Part shown: positions 9,031-18,118 of the stretch, one piece after another
Layout: each line of letters starts with the position of its first letter
Position numbering within the stretch: position 1 is the first letter of the stretch
Program-made: the position numbers and the translations under genes
Source: Pseudorhizobium endolithicum
Lineage (GTDB): Bacteria > Pseudomonadota > Alphaproteobacteria > Rhizobiales > Rhizobiaceae
Assembly (NCBI RefSeq): GCF_902153245.2
Contig: NZ_CABFWF030000010.1
Span: 264,560 to 328,559 of the forward strand
DNA: 64,000 nt
Direction of reading: 5' to 3'
The notes under the pieces: generated by a model
Database searches by the model: none
What the model was told of the DNA's origin: nothing
The model's input: the letters and a program-made list of their open reading frames with translations, nothing else

Positions 9031-10818
9031 TCAATCCTTCTTGGACGGAATCACCCGAAGAGCCAGCTCCCGCAACTGCGTCGCCGTTGCGGGCGACGGG
9101 GCGTTCATCAGGAGATCCTGCGCCTGCTGGTTCATCGGGAAGAGCGTGATCTCGCGCAGGTTCTTCGCACCCGTCAGCAGCATGACGATCCGGTCGACAC
9201 CGGCAGCCATGCCGCCATGCGGCGGTGCACCGTACTGGAAGGCGCGGTAGAGACCGCCGAAGCGCTCCTCGACGTCGGCCTGGCTCAAGCCCACCTTCTC
9301 GAAGGCCTTGACCATCAGTTCCGGAGACTGGTTACGGATGGAGCCGGAGGCGATCTCGAAACCGTTGCAGACCATGTCGTACTGGAAGGCCTTGATCGTC
9401 AGCGGATCCTGGTTTTCCAGGGCATCCATCCCGCCCTGCGGCATAGAGAACGGGTTATGGGCGAAATCAACCTTCTTCTCGTCCTCGTTCCATTCGAAGA
9501 ACGGGAAATCGACGATCCAGCAGAGTTCGAACCGGTCCTTGTCGGTGAGGTTCAGTTCTTCGGCGGCGCGGTTGCGCGCTTCACCCGCGAACTTGTAGAA
9601 CTTTTCCGGCTCGCCGGCGACGAAGAAGCAGGCATCGCCGGCTTCCAGGCCGAGCTGGGTGCGCAACGCGTCGGTGCGTTCCTCGCCGATATTCTTCGCA
9701 AGCGGACCGGATCCGGCGATATTGCCATCCTCTTCCTTCCAGAAGATGTAGCCGAGGCCGGGCTGGCCCTGTTGCTGCGCCCAGGCGTTCATGCGGTCGC
9801 AGAAGGCGCGCGAACCACCGGTCTTCGCCGGGATCGCCCAGACCTCAACCTTGGGATTGGACGCGATCATGTTGGCGAAGACCTTGAAGCCAGAGCCGGC
9901 GAAATGCTCCGTGACGGCTTCCATAACGATCGGGTTACGCAGGTCCGGCTTGTCGGAGCCGTATTTGCGGATCGCCTCGTCATAGGGAATGCGCGGGAAC
10001 TCCTTCGTCACCGGCTTGCCGTCGGCGAACTCCTCGAAGATGCCGCGGATGACCGGCTCCATCGTCGTCCAGACGTCTTCCTGGGTAACGAAGCTCATCT
10101 CCAGGTCGAGCTGGTAGAATTCGCCCGGCAGGCGGTCGGCGCGCGGATCCTCGTCGCGGAAGCAGGGCGCGATCTGGAAATAGCGGTCGAAGCCGGCGAC
10201 CATCAGCAACTGCTTGTACTGCTGCGGCGCCTGCGGCAGGGCGAAGAACTTACCCTCGTGAATACGGCTCGGGACCAGAAAGTCGCGGGCACCTTCCGGC
10301 GAGGAGGCAGTGAGGATCGGAGTCGAATATTCGGTAAAGCCGACATTGGCCATCTCGCGACGCATGGCGGCAATGACCTGGGTGCGCTTGACGATGTTCC
10401 TGTGCAGCGTCTCGCGGCGCAGGTCGAGGAAGCGGTACTTCAGGCGCACGTCTTCCGGATAGTCCGGCTCGCCGAAGACCGGCAGCGGCAGCTCCTTTGC
10501 GGCGGAGAGAACTTCGATCTCCTTGGCATAGAGTTCGATCTCGCCGGTCGCCATGTTGGCGTTGACGGTTTCCTCCGTGCGGGCCTTGACGAGGCCGTCG
10601 ACGCGGATCACCCATTCGCCGCGGACCGTCTCGGCGATCTTGAAGGCCGGGGAATCCGGATCCGCCACCACCTGCGTCATGCCGTAGTGGTCGCGCAGGT
10701 CGATGAACAGCACGCCGCCATGGTCGCGCACGCGATGCACCCAGCCGGAGATGCGGACGGTGGAGCCGACGTCGGACTTCCTCAGGGCGGCACAGGTGTG
10801 ACTGCGGTAACGGTGCAT
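9031..10818 (-). CDS. aspS: Aspartyl-tRNA synthetase
   Basis: This class II synthetase charges tRNA-Asp; in most alphaproteobacteria it also mischarges tRNA-Asn for the GatCAB route. The 595-aa product has the N-terminal OB-fold (about 15-110, [15 protein letters not shown]), the catalytic core with class II motif 2 ([10 protein letters not shown]), a GAD insertion (about 290-420) and motif 3 near the C-terminus ([21 protein letters not shown] region). The open frame extends to 11097, but the ATG at 10818 (MHRYRSHTC) gives the standard family start. It is divergent from the MFS gene. Confidence 0.96.
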   Translation of the reverse strand: MHRYRSHTCAALRKSDVGSTVRISGWVHRVRDHGGVLFIDLRDHYGMTQVVADPDSPAFKIAETVRGEWVIRVDGLVKARTEETVNANMATGEIELYAKEIEVLSAAKELPLPVFGEPDYPEDVRLKYRFLDLRRETLHRNIVKRTQVIAAMRREMANVGFTEYSTPILTASSPEGARDFLVPSRIHEGKFFALPQAPQQYKQLLMVAGFDRYFQIAPCFRDEDPRADRLPGEFYQLDLEMSFVTQEDVWTTMEPVIRGIFEEFADGKPVTKEFPRIPYDEAIRKYGSDKPDLRNPIVMEAVTEHFAGSGFKVFANMIASNPKVEVWAIPAKTGGSRAFCDRMNAWAQQQGQPGLGYIFWKEEDGNIAGSGPLAKNIGEERTDALRTQLGLEAGDACFFVAGEPEKFYKFAGEARNRAAEELNLTDKDRFELCWIVDFPFFEWNEDEKKVDFAHNPFSMPQGGMDALENQDPLTIKAFQYDMVCNGFEIASGSIRNQSPELMVKAFEKVGLSQADVEERFGGLYRAFQYGAPPHGGMAAGVDRIVMLLTGAKNLREITLFPMNQQAQDLLMNAPSPATATQLRELALRVIPSKKD

Positions 10819-11035
10819 TGCAAAGAATCCTGGACTGGTGCGAAGCTGCGGGAGCGGCATGGGAGCCATCGGACCGGCAGACGGAAAATCGGCGCGAAAA
10901 GCGCATGGTCGGCCTGCTTTGTCAAGGCTTCGCGCCCTTCGCGGGCTTTTCGCCTGTCTTTGCGGCGCAAGCTTGGCTAGAACTTCCCGAACCGCGCGAC
11001 GGCAACGAGTCGCACGGCTGCCGCGAAAGCCTTTC

Positions 11036-12274
11036 ATGAGCCAGATACGTCCGCTGATTCCCCTGCTCGTCACCGCCGGCATCCTGATCGGCGGCAATGG
11101 GCTTCAAGGCACCTATATCGCCCTTCGCGGCTCGCACGAGGGCTTTTCCCCTTCCCTCATCGGCATGATCGGCGCCGGCTACAGCGTCGGGTTCGCCATC
11201 GGCTGCATCTACGTCACGCGCCTGCTCCGCCAGATCGGCCATATCCGCACCTTTTCCGCCATGGCGGCGATCGGCGCCTCCTGTTCGCTGGCGATGTCGC
11301 TCATCATCGATCCAACCTTCTGGTTCCTGATGCGCTTCGTCATCGGGATCGCCGTGGCCAGCCTGTTCGCGACAGTGGAAAGCTGGATCAATGCCAAGGT
11401 GACGAACGCCAACCGCGCGCGCACGCTGTCCGTCTACCGGCTCGTCGACCTCGGCTCGGTCACGGCCGCGCAATACATGATCCCGCTAGCGGGCATCGAG
11501 GGGACGGTGATCTTCAGCATCATCGCCATTGCCATGACGCTGTCGCTGGTGCCGATCTCGGTCGCGGACCGCTCGAGCCCGACGCCGCCGGAGGCGATCC
11601 GCTTCGACCTGAAGGCGGTGTGGCGCATCTCGCCACTCGCGGTGGTCGGCGTCGTCTGTGTCGGCCTCGCCATGGCTGCCTTCCGCAACATCGGGCCGAT
11701 CTACGGCGAGACGATCGGCATGAGCATTACCTCCATCGCCACCTTCATGAGCGCCGGCATCATCGGCGGCGTCGTGCTGCAATATCCGCTCGGCGTCTAC
11801 TCGGACCGGCTGGACCGGAGGACGGTCATCCTGTGGACGACGATCGGATCCATCCTGACCGGCGCCTATCTCTCCTTCGGCGCGGGCACGAGCGAGACCG
11901 CCAACATCATCGGCGTCTTCCTGTTCGGCGCCTTCTCCATGCCCCTCTACTCGCTCTGTTCGGCGCACGGAAACGACTATGCCAGGGAGGGCGAGCATGC
12001 GCTGGTATCGGCGGGGCTGCTGTTCTACTGGTCGGTCGGCGCCACCGTGGGGCCGCTGCTTGCCTCGCTGCTGCTCGAATACTACGGGCCGGACGTCTTC
12101 TTCGTCTACACCTCGGTGATCTTCTCGGCCTTCGCCGTCTTCACGCTGCGGCGGATGGGTGTCCGTCCTTCGGTGCCGCCGGAGAAGCGTCCGAGACGCT
12201 TTCGGGCGCTCCTGCGGACCTCGGCCTATTTCAACAAGCTCGCGGCGCCCCCGGACAAGGAAGATCGCCGCTGA
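11036..12274 (+). CDS. MFS transporter (YcaD-like)
   Basis: The 412-aa protein has twelve hydrophobic segments and MFS hallmarks, including a motif-A-like [10 protein letters not shown] in the loop between helices 8 and 9. The N-terminal half ([21 protein letters not shown]) resembles the YcaD branch of major facilitator proteins. The substrate is unknown. The ATG at 11036 follows GCGAAAG; the longer frame from 10838 is not supported by hydropathy. It lies between aspS and rnd. Confidence 0.85.
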   Translation: MSQIRPLIPLLVTAGILIGGNGLQGTYIALRGSHEGFSPSLIGMIGAGYSVGFAIGCIYVTRLLRQIGHIRTFSAMAAIGASCSLAMSLIIDPTFWFLMRFVIGIAVASLFATVESWINAKVTNANRARTLSVYRLVDLGSVTAAQYMIPLAGIEGTVIFSIIAIAMTLSLVPISVADRSSPTPPEAIRFDLKAVWRISPLAVVGVVCVGLAMAAFRNIGPIYGETIGMSITSIATFMSAGIIGGVVLQYPLGVYSDRLDRRTVILWTTIGSILTGAYLSFGAGTSETANIIGVFLFGAFSMPLYSLCSAHGNDYAREGEHALVSAGLLFYWSVGATVGPLLASLLLEYYGPDVFFVYTSVIFSAFAVFTLRRMGVRPSVPPEKRPRRFRALLRTSAYFNKLAAPPDKEDRR

Positions 12275-12359
12275 TTGAACCGTTATATTGACATATGGGG
12301 CCGGAAGGAGAAGGAAGGCTGATACTTTACCAATCTCTCCATTGCTGTGACCGGACCTG

Positions 12360-13505
12360 ATGATCGAAACGACTGCCGCCCTTGAAGACGCCTGCACCAG
12401 GCTCGCCCAATCGGACTTCATCACCATCGATACCGAATTCCTGCGCGAGACGACCTTCTGGCCGCAGCTCTGCCTGATCCAGATGGCGAGCCCGACGCTG
12501 GAAGTGCTGGTCGATCCGCTGGCGAAGGGGCTCGACCTCAAGCCGTTCTTCGAGCTGATGGCCAATCCCGGCGTGGTGAAGGTCTTCCACGCTGCGCGGC
12601 AGGACATCGAGATCATCCATCACCTCGGCAATCTCGTGCCGCATCCGATCTTCGACACGCAGGTGGCGGCCATGGTCTGCGGCTTCGGCGACAGCGTCTC
12701 CTACGACCAGCTCGTGCAGCGGACCACCGGCGCCCATATCGACAAGTCCTCCCGCTTCACCGACTGGAGCCGCCGGCCTCTCTCGGAGAAACAGCTGGAA
12801 TACGCGCTTGCCGACGTGACCCATCTGCGCGACGTCTATGCGGCGCTCAAGGAGCAACTGGAGCGCGAGGGCCGTGCCGGCTGGCTGACGGAGGAGATGG
12901 CGATCCTGGAATCGGCCAATACCTACGACATCCATCCTGACGACGCGTGGCTGAGGCTGAAGGCGCGGCTGCGCAAGCCGACAGAGCTCGCCATACTCAA
13001 ATACGTCGCCGCCTGGCGCGAGCGCGAGGCGCGCAGCCGCGACGTGCCGCGGTCGCGGGTGCTCAAGGACGATGCGATCTACGAGATCGCGCAGCAACAG
13101 CCGAAGGATGCGGAAGCACTGTCGCGGCTGAGGACGATCCCGAAGGGCTGGGAGCGCTCGGCTTCCGGTGCGGCCATCATCGAGGCCGTCAACGCGGCGC
13201 TCGCGCTGCCGAAATCCGAAATGCCGCATGCACCGAAGCCACTGCGTTCTCCGGAAGGCACAGGTGCTGCCGTGGAACTTCTCAAGGTGCTGCTGAAGCT
13301 CACTTCCGACAGGGAGGGCGTCGCCGCCAAGATCATCGCCAATACCGAGGATCTGGAGAAGATAGCGGCGGAAGGCGAAGGCGCCGACGTGGCGGCGCTC
13401 CACGGCTGGCGCCGCGAACTGTTCGGGGAAACCGCGTTGCGGCTGATCTCGGGCGGAGTCGCGCTGCGCTTCGTGGACAAGAAGGTCGAGGCGGTAGAGC
13501 TTTAG
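12360..13505 (+). CDS. rnd: Ribonuclease D
   Basis: RNase D is a 3'-5' exoribonuclease that trims tRNA and other small RNA 3' ends. The 381-aa product has a DEDDy exonuclease domain with Asp24 and Glu26 (IDTEF), Asp82 (HAARQD), and Tyr148 with Asp152 (YALAD), all four metal ligands present. An HRDC domain follows at about 210-290 (KYVAAWREREARSRDVPR) and a C-terminal helical domain completes the usual length. It starts 85 bp after the MFS gene and ends 6 bp before the convergent toxin gene. Confidence 0.94.
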   Translation: MIETTAALEDACTRLAQSDFITIDTEFLRETTFWPQLCLIQMASPTLEVLVDPLAKGLDLKPFFELMANPGVVKVFHAARQDIEIIHHLGNLVPHPIFDTQVAAMVCGFGDSVSYDQLVQRTTGAHIDKSSRFTDWSRRPLSEKQLEYALADVTHLRDVYAALKEQLEREGRAGWLTEEMAILESANTYDIHPDDAWLRLKARLRKPTELAILKYVAAWREREARSRDVPRSRVLKDDAIYEIAQQQPKDAEALSRLRTIPKGWERSASGAAIIEAVNAALALPKSEMPHAPKPLRSPEGTGAAVELLKVLLKLTSDREGVAAKIIANTEDLEKIAAEGEGADVAALHGWRRELFGETALRLISGGVALRFVDKKVEAVEL

Positions 13506-13511
13506 GCCGGA

Positions 13512-13931
13512 TCAAAGCCTCCACGGATTGATCACAGCGACACCGGCCGCCTCGAACGGCGAGGTGTCGCGCGTAGCGACGGTGAAGCCGTGGATGCGGG
13601 CAATGGCGGCAATTTGGCCGGCGGCCAGAAGGATAGACCGGCCGCTGGCGCGTGCCGATGCGACGATCACCGCATACGCTTTCGCGGCCGCTTCATCGAA
13701 CGGCAGAATGCGAGAACCCAGCAGAAGATCCAGCAAGTCGCGGATCCTCTGTCTAAGGAGAGTTTTCCGCTGCCCCTCCGGCATGATTTCTATACCCAAA
13801 AATATCTCGGCGATACTCGTGGAAGCGGCGTAGAGCACTTTGGCGTCCTGAGCATCCAGCCATGCTTTCACTTTCGGATCCGAAGCAGATTTCATGGGTT
13901 CCGAGAGAACGTTCGTGTCGAGCAGTATCAT
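13512..13931 (-). CDS. PIN-domain toxin of the FitB/VapC type, active-site Asp replaced
   Basis: The 139-aa protein is a PIN-domain endoribonuclease of the VapC/FitB group. Asp5 (MILLDTN), Glu42 (SIAEIF) and Asp122 (TRDTSPF) occupy three of the four acidic metal-binding positions. The third position, normally Asp in the motif ADGQIAAIA, reads AAGQIAAIA here, so residue 104 is Ala (GCC instead of an Asp codon). Loss of this ligand would be expected to weaken or abolish nuclease activity; that is inference. The ATG at 13931 overlaps the antitoxin stop by 4 bp. The upstream frame to 14015 is antitoxin shadow. Confidence 0.85.
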   Translation of the reverse strand: MILLDTNVLSEPMKSASDPKVKAWLDAQDAKVLYAASTSIAEIFLGIEIMPEGQRKTLLRQRIRDLLDLLLGSRILPFDEAAAKAYAVIVASARASGRSILLAAGQIAAIARIHGFTVATRDTSPFEAAGVAVINPWRL

Positions 13932-14203
13932 TCGAAAGAGACGCCCCGCGCGGGGGTCTGATCGCGAGAGAAATCGAGATCGTCCAGTCCGCCGAACTCC
14001 TGCCCCAGTTCCCACAGGGCGGTTCCCAGTTTAAGGGGAGGTTGCTGTGCCAAGGGCTCCTTCAAAGCCTTTTGTCCATTTACCAAAGCCTCCCGCAGGA
14101 TGCGCTGAGCCTCAGCCTCAACCGAAGTTCCATGCTCCAAGGCCAGCGTCTGCAGCAATCGGCTCTCTTCATCGGACAGGTTTCTTATCGTGATGGCGTT
14201 CAT
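13928..14203 (-). CDS. FitA/VapB-like antitoxin (ribbon-helix-helix)
   Basis: The 91-aa product opens MNAITIRNLSDEESRLLQTL, the ribbon-helix-helix fold of FitA/VapB antitoxins, followed by a second helix (SVEAEAQRILREAL) and a tail that would wrap into the PIN toxin. The stop overlaps the toxin start by 4 bp (13928-13931). A near-perfect palindrome lies 14 bp upstream of its ATG and is a plausible autorepression site. A frame extends ten codons further upstream into that palindrome, so ATG 14203 is preferred. Confidence 0.85.
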   Translation of the reverse strand: MNAITIRNLSDEESRLLQTLALEHGTSVEAEAQRILREALVNGQKALKEPLAQQPPLKLGTALWELGQEFGGLDDLDFSRDQTPARGVSFE

Positions 14204-14216
14204 TACCGCACCTCCG

Positions 14217-14243
14217 ATATGATAGGTTCTCAACCTACCATAT
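14217..14243 (-). promoter_or_regulatory. Palindromic operator of the FitAB-like pair
   Basis: Two 12-bp arms, ATATGATAGGTT (14217-14228) and AACCTACCATAT (14232-14243), form an inverted repeat with one mismatch and a 3-bp centre. Its position directly upstream of the antitoxin start and its AT-rich content match the autoregulatory operators of FitA-type ribbon-helix-helix antitoxins. It also sits 34 bp before the divergent DUF2891 gene and could influence it. Confidence 0.65.
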
Positions 14244-14277
14244 TGGTTCGCCTCCCCGTTTTCAACGAGAGCCTCCC

Positions 14278-15282
14278 ATGCCCCCCGCCCTCACCGCCGA
14301 GCATGCCCAGCGCTTTGCCGCAATCGCGCTCGGGCATGTGCGGCGGGAATATCCGAACAAGCCGGGGCATGTTCTGGCCGGGCCGGAGGATGCGCGGACA
14401 CCGCGGGACCTTCATCCAATCTTCTACGGCAGCTTCGACTGGCATTCCTGCGTCCATGGCTACTGGATGCTTGCGCATCTCCTGCGGCGCTTCCCGCAGA
14501 TCGAGGCGGCGCCTGCCATCCGGGCGCTGTTCGACGCACAACTGACGCCGGAGAAGGTGGAGGGGGAATGCGCCTATCTGGCGGCCCCGCAGGCGCGCGG
14601 CTTCGAGCGGCCCTATGGCTGGGGCTGGCTGCTGAAGCTTTCCGCGGAACTGCCGGCGCTGGACAATCAACAATGGTCTCAGACGCTCCAGCCGCTGACG
14701 GACATCTTCCTGGCGCGGTTCGAGGACTTCCTGCCGGTCGCCACCTATCCGGTGCGGGCGGGGACGCACTTCAACACCGCCTTCGCGCTGCGGCTCGCAG
14801 CCGACTATGCCGAGGCCACCCGCGACAAGGCCTTTCTCGGGCTGTTGCGGGAGACGGGGCTGCGCTGGTACGGCGCGGACGAGGCTTGCCCGGCCTGGGG
14901 AGAGCCTTCCGGCGACGACTTCCTGTCCCCCGCCCTCATCGAAGCGGAATGTATGCGCAGGCTGATGGCGCCGGACGAGTTTGCCGGCTGGTTCAGCCGT
15001 TTTCTCCCCGACATCGCCGCCGGGCAACCGGCGACACTGTTCGAGCCTGTGAGGGTGTCCGACCGGTCGGACGGCAAGATCGCCCATCTCGACGGCCTCA
15101 ACCTCAGCCGCGCCTGGTGCTGGCGAGCGCTGAGCAAATCGCTGCCGGACGACGATCCGCGGCGCCCGGTCATGGCGTCAGCGGCCGAGGCTCATCTGGC
15201 CGCCGCCCTCCCCCATGTCGCGGGCGACTACATGGGCGAACACTGGCTGGCGAGTTTCGCCACGCTCGCACTGGAGGCGTAA
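14278..15282 (+). CDS. DUF2891 family protein
   Basis: The 334-aa protein matches the DUF2891 family as I remember it: N-terminal REYPNKPGHVL, then HPIFYGSFDWHSCVHGYW and an EGECAYL...FERPYGWGWLL block. The spacing of aromatic and His/Asp residues looks like an (alpha/alpha)6-barrel, as in some glycoside-active enzymes, but no activity is established to my knowledge. There is no signal peptide. The ATG at 14278 follows GAGAGCC. It is divergent from the FitAB-like pair and convergent with the DUF2000 gene. Confidence 0.8.
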   Translation: MPPALTAEHAQRFAAIALGHVRREYPNKPGHVLAGPEDARTPRDLHPIFYGSFDWHSCVHGYWMLAHLLRRFPQIEAAPAIRALFDAQLTPEKVEGECAYLAAPQARGFERPYGWGWLLKLSAELPALDNQQWSQTLQPLTDIFLARFEDFLPVATYPVRAGTHFNTAFALRLAADYAEATRDKAFLGLLRETGLRWYGADEACPAWGEPSGDDFLSPALIEAECMRRLMAPDEFAGWFSRFLPDIAAGQPATLFEPVRVSDRSDGKIAHLDGLNLSRAWCWRALSKSLPDDDPRRPVMASAAEAHLAAALPHVAGDYMGEHWLASFATLALEA

Positions 15283-15289
15283 GAGCGTC

Positions 15290-15697
15290 TCAGGGGTGAA
15301 GCCTGGCGCCCCTGGTGATCTTGTCGACGATCTTCTTCTCTGCGCGCATGGCGATCCCGACGACCTTTGCATCATCGGGCGAGAAATGCCCGAACACCTC
15401 GCGGTTTGCCCCATCGTGACCGGTCGCGAACATCTCCTCGACGTAGAGGGACGTGGTGATGGCGCGCTCCAGCGAGCGCCGGTGAATAGAGCGCATGTTC
15501 TCCCGATCCGCCGTCAGCACGACCATGGGCTGGATGCTCAGGCGATTGTAGACATGGCCGGCTGCGTCCCGGTAAGGTTCGCCGATGATCTCCGGATACT
15601 GCGCGACGATGCCGCTCGTCAGGAAGGCGGTCACGTTCAGTTCCTGCCAAGCGGCGAGGTCATTGCGGAGGACGATGGCGATCTTGGTGTCGAACAT
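15290..15697 (-). CDS. DUF2000 family protein
   Basis: The 135-aa product fits DUF2000, a small family with a peptidyl-tRNA hydrolase II-like fold and no established reaction: FDTKIAIVLRNDLAAWQELN at the start, then PEIIGEPYRDAAGHVYN, and RAEKKIVDKIT at the end. The ATG at 15697 is chosen because the homologous region begins there. DUF2000 genes often neighbour an AraC regulator of the type found divergently here, which suggests regulation by that gene. Confidence 0.82.
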   Translation of the reverse strand: MFDTKIAIVLRNDLAAWQELNVTAFLTSGIVAQYPEIIGEPYRDAAGHVYNRLSIQPMVVLTADRENMRSIHRRSLERAITTSLYVEEMFATGHDGANREVFGHFSPDDAKVVGIAMRAEKKIVDKITRGARLHP

Positions 15698-15849
15698 GCG
15701 GGAAAACTCCGTTCGGGGGATAGAGAGAGACGAGCAGCTAACGGCTGCGGCCGGGGCCGGTCTTGCACGTTCGTGCGGCAAGGGCGGCGGTGACCTGATC
15801 CGCGTCGCTGAACCCTCACGCGGGATCGAACGCATCGAGGCACGTTTCC

Positions 15850-16587
15850 ATGGCAACGGTTTCTCACCGCACCGGCACGACACCTATGCTCGGCATCACT
15901 ATCTCCGGCGTCCAGACATTCCGCTACCGCGGTTCATCCCGGTTCAGCCTTCCCGGCAAGGTGATCGTACTGCATCCGGACGAAGTGCATGACGGCGCCG
16001 CCGGGACGGACGACGGCCTCGTCTACCGGATGCTCTACCTGCCGCCGGCGCTCGTTGCCGATGCGGAGGGGGATGCTCCCGGGACCCTGCCCTTCGTCAG
16101 CGAGCCGGTGATCAACGATCCTCGTCTGCGTCGGGCGCTGGCAGACCTGCTGGAGGATATCATCCACGAGCCGCAGGATCTCCTGCTGGACGATTCCCTG
16201 TCGCGCATCGCGGCAGGGCTGCGGCGGAATGCATCCGGCGCGCCAAGCCCAATCGGCCCGGCAGCCCGACGGGCGGTTCTCGCCTGCCGTGACTATCTCG
16301 ACGTCCACGCGGAAGACCTTGTTTCCTCCGGCACGCTGGAAGACGTCGCAGGAATTGGCCGGTACGAGCTGGCGCGGCAGTTCCGCCGCATGCTGGGCAC
16401 CAGCCCGCACCGCTACCTCATCATGCGCCGGCTGGACCGGGCGCGGCAGGAACTGCGCGCGGGCGCGAGCCTCGCAGATGCGGCGGCAGCGGCGGGCTTT
16501 TCCGACCAGGCGCATTTTACCCGCCATCTCAAGAAGACTTACGGCATGACGCCGGGGCGCTGGGTCGCCCTGAGCCGCGCGGGCTGA
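15850..16587 (+). CDS. AraC family regulator, N-terminus probably disrupted by a frameshift
   Basis: The C-terminal half (about residues 150-245 of this frame) is a complete AraC-type double HTH with LADAAAAAGFSDQAHFTRHLKK. The N-terminal sensor part is a cupin. In this family its first strand carries His-x-His-Asp-Thr-Tyr followed by an Ala-x-Gly-Ile-Thr strand. Here PHRHDTYA is encoded in another frame (15864-15890), while LGITISGVQTFRYRG continues in the present frame from 15889. The two meet without a gap near 15888-15891, consistent with a 2-bp deletion. ATG 15850 therefore gives a protein with a non-homologous first twelve residues. It probably controls the divergent DUF2000 gene. Confidence 0.75.
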   Translation: MATVSHRTGTTPMLGITISGVQTFRYRGSSRFSLPGKVIVLHPDEVHDGAAGTDDGLVYRMLYLPPALVADAEGDAPGTLPFVSEPVINDPRLRRALADLLEDIIHEPQDLLLDDSLSRIAAGLRRNASGAPSPIGPAARRAVLACRDYLDVHAEDLVSSGTLEDVAGIGRYELARQFRRMLGTSPHRYLIMRRLDRARQELRAGASLADAAAAAGFSDQAHFTRHLKKTYGMTPGRWVALSRAG

Positions 16588-16599
16588 CGGATCGGCCGC

Positions 16600-16639
16600 G
16601 CGTCATCAATCTGTCAAATGCCTATCAACTCTCCGTCAC
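16600..16639 (+). promoter_or_regulatory. PHO-box-like repeats (PhoB site) before the phytase-like gene
   Basis: Four 7-bp elements recur with exact 11-bp period: GCGTCAT (16600-16606), CTGTCAA (16611-16617), CTATCAA (16622-16628) and CCGTCAC (16633-16639). The PhoB consensus is CTGTCAT repeated every 11 bp. The array lies 49-88 bp before the start codon, the usual place for an activator-type PHO box. Confidence 0.7.
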
Positions 16640-16687
16640 GGGAGGCTCCTAGGAGAGGGTGTTCAACCTCTCACCAAAGGTGTTTCC

Positions 16688-18046
16688 ATGACCAGAACCC
16701 TGCTCGCCTCCGTCGCGCTCATCGCTCTTCTGGGCGGCGGCGCCAATGCCGAGGAAAAGGAATTTTCCGCCACCCTCGTCTCCCACGCCATCCTGCCGGC
16801 CAACACGATCATTCCGGCACCCGAAGACGTGCCGGAGCATCTTAAGACCTCCGGCAAATTCTCCACCGCAGACCGCAAGCGGGCGGAAGGTCTCGGCACC
16901 GTGCCGGGTAAGGACGGCGTGCGCCCGACCGGGCTTTCGCTTCCCTTCGACGGCCAGCCGGTGCAGGGCTTCTCCGGCATCAAGACCATGCCGGACGGCA
17001 CCTTCTGGAGCCTGTCCGACAACGGCTTCGGCTCCAAGAGCAATTCCAGCGACGCCATGCTGATGCTGCACAATATCCGCTTCGACTGGGAGAACGGCGC
17101 TGTCGAGCGTCTGAAAACCGTGTTCCTGACCGACCCGGACCGCAAGGCGCCCTTCCCGATCGTCATGGAAGGTTCGGACAAGCGTTACCTGACCGGAGCG
17201 GATTTCGACGTGGAGTCGATCCAGCCCGTCGAGGACGGCTTCTGGGTTGGCGAGGAATTCGGGCCTTATCTCCTGAAATTTGCCACCGACGGCAAGCTGA
17301 CGGACGTCGTGGCCACCGTGGTCGAGGACAAGCCGGTGCTCTCGCCCGACAATCCGACGCTGGTCACGCCGGCCAATCCGACCGCGAAAATGGCAAGCTT
17401 CAACCTCAAGCGCTCCGGCGGCTATGAGGGGCTTGCCATGTCGAAGGACGGCGCAAGGCTTTACGGCCTCTTAGAAGGCCCGCTCTACATGGGAGACGGC
17501 ACGGTGGAACAGGCCGACGGGCAGACGGCGCTCCGGATCATCGAACTCGACGCCGCTTCCAAGAGCTGGACGGGCCGCTCCTGGCTCTATCCGCTGTCGG
17601 CCGGCGGCGAGGCGATCGGCGACTTCAACATGATCGACGGGATGACGGCGCTGGTGATCGAGCGCGACAACGGCGCCGGCACCGCCGACCGCGCCTGCGC
17701 CGATCCGAAGACGCCGGAGGCGACCTGCTTTGCGGTGCCCGCCAAGCACAAGCGGATCTACAAGATCGAGATGACCGACGAGAACGCCGGGAAGGCCGTG
17801 CGCAAGATCGGCTATATCGATCTCATGCAGATCAAGGATCCGCAGGGTGTCGCCCGCCAGGGCGGAGGCGAAGACTTCTACGACATGCCTTTCGTCACGA
17901 TCGAGGACGTGGATGTCGTGGACGAGGCCCATATCGTCGTCGGCAACGACAACAACCTGCTGTTCTCGGCCGGCCGCGCCCTGGACAAGGCGGACGACAA
18001 CGAGTTCGTGCTGCTGAAAGCCGGAGAATTCCTGACGGCGAAGTAA
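16688..18046 (+). CDS. Exported esterase-like/phytase-like protein (PF13449-type)
   Basis: The 452-aa protein has a signal peptide (MTRTLLASVALIALLGGGANA) and should be periplasmic or secreted. The mature part resembles the 'esterase-like activity of phytase' family: GFSGIKTMPDGTFWSLSDNG near the start, GADFDVESIQPVEDGFWVGEEFGPYLL in the middle and IERDNGAGT toward the end, consistent with a beta-propeller. These proteins are thought to hydrolyse phosphoesters, but the exact substrate is unproven. The PHO-box-like repeats upstream and the ppx-ppk genes downstream support a role in phosphate scavenging. The start ATG 16688 follows AAAGGTG. Confidence 0.85.
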   Translation: MTRTLLASVALIALLGGGANAEEKEFSATLVSHAILPANTIIPAPEDVPEHLKTSGKFSTADRKRAEGLGTVPGKDGVRPTGLSLPFDGQPVQGFSGIKTMPDGTFWSLSDNGFGSKSNSSDAMLMLHNIRFDWENGAVERLKTVFLTDPDRKAPFPIVMEGSDKRYLTGADFDVESIQPVEDGFWVGEEFGPYLLKFATDGKLTDVVATVVEDKPVLSPDNPTLVTPANPTAKMASFNLKRSGGYEGLAMSKDGARLYGLLEGPLYMGDGTVEQADGQTALRIIELDAASKSWTGRSWLYPLSAGGEAIGDFNMIDGMTALVIERDNGAGTADRACADPKTPEATCFAVPAKHKRIYKIEMTDENAGKAVRKIGYIDLMQIKDPQGVARQGGGEDFYDMPFVTIEDVDVVDEAHIVVGNDNNLLFSAGRALDKADDNEFVLLKAGEFLTAK

Positions 18047-18080
18047 GAGGCAGGTGACGGGCCGGATGCTCCTCACCTGG

Positions 18081-18106
18081 CCCTCTCCCCGCGCGCGGGG
18101 AGAGGG
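18081..18106. terminator. 26-bp perfect palindrome between convergent genes
   Basis: Ten bases CCCTCTCCCC, the self-complementary core GCGCGC, and the exact complement form one uninterrupted palindrome. It lies midway between the stops of the phytase-like gene and ppx and can serve both directions. Similar CCCTCTCCCC...GGGGAGAGGG elements are a familiar dispersed intergenic repeat of alphaproteobacteria, so this is probably one copy of that family. Confidence 0.7.
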
Positions 18107-18118
18107 AACAAATCGGCT

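Noticed and set aside
9013..10980. 655-aa frame opposite aspS
   Set aside because: Shadow of aspS; no recognisable motif and no ribosome site.
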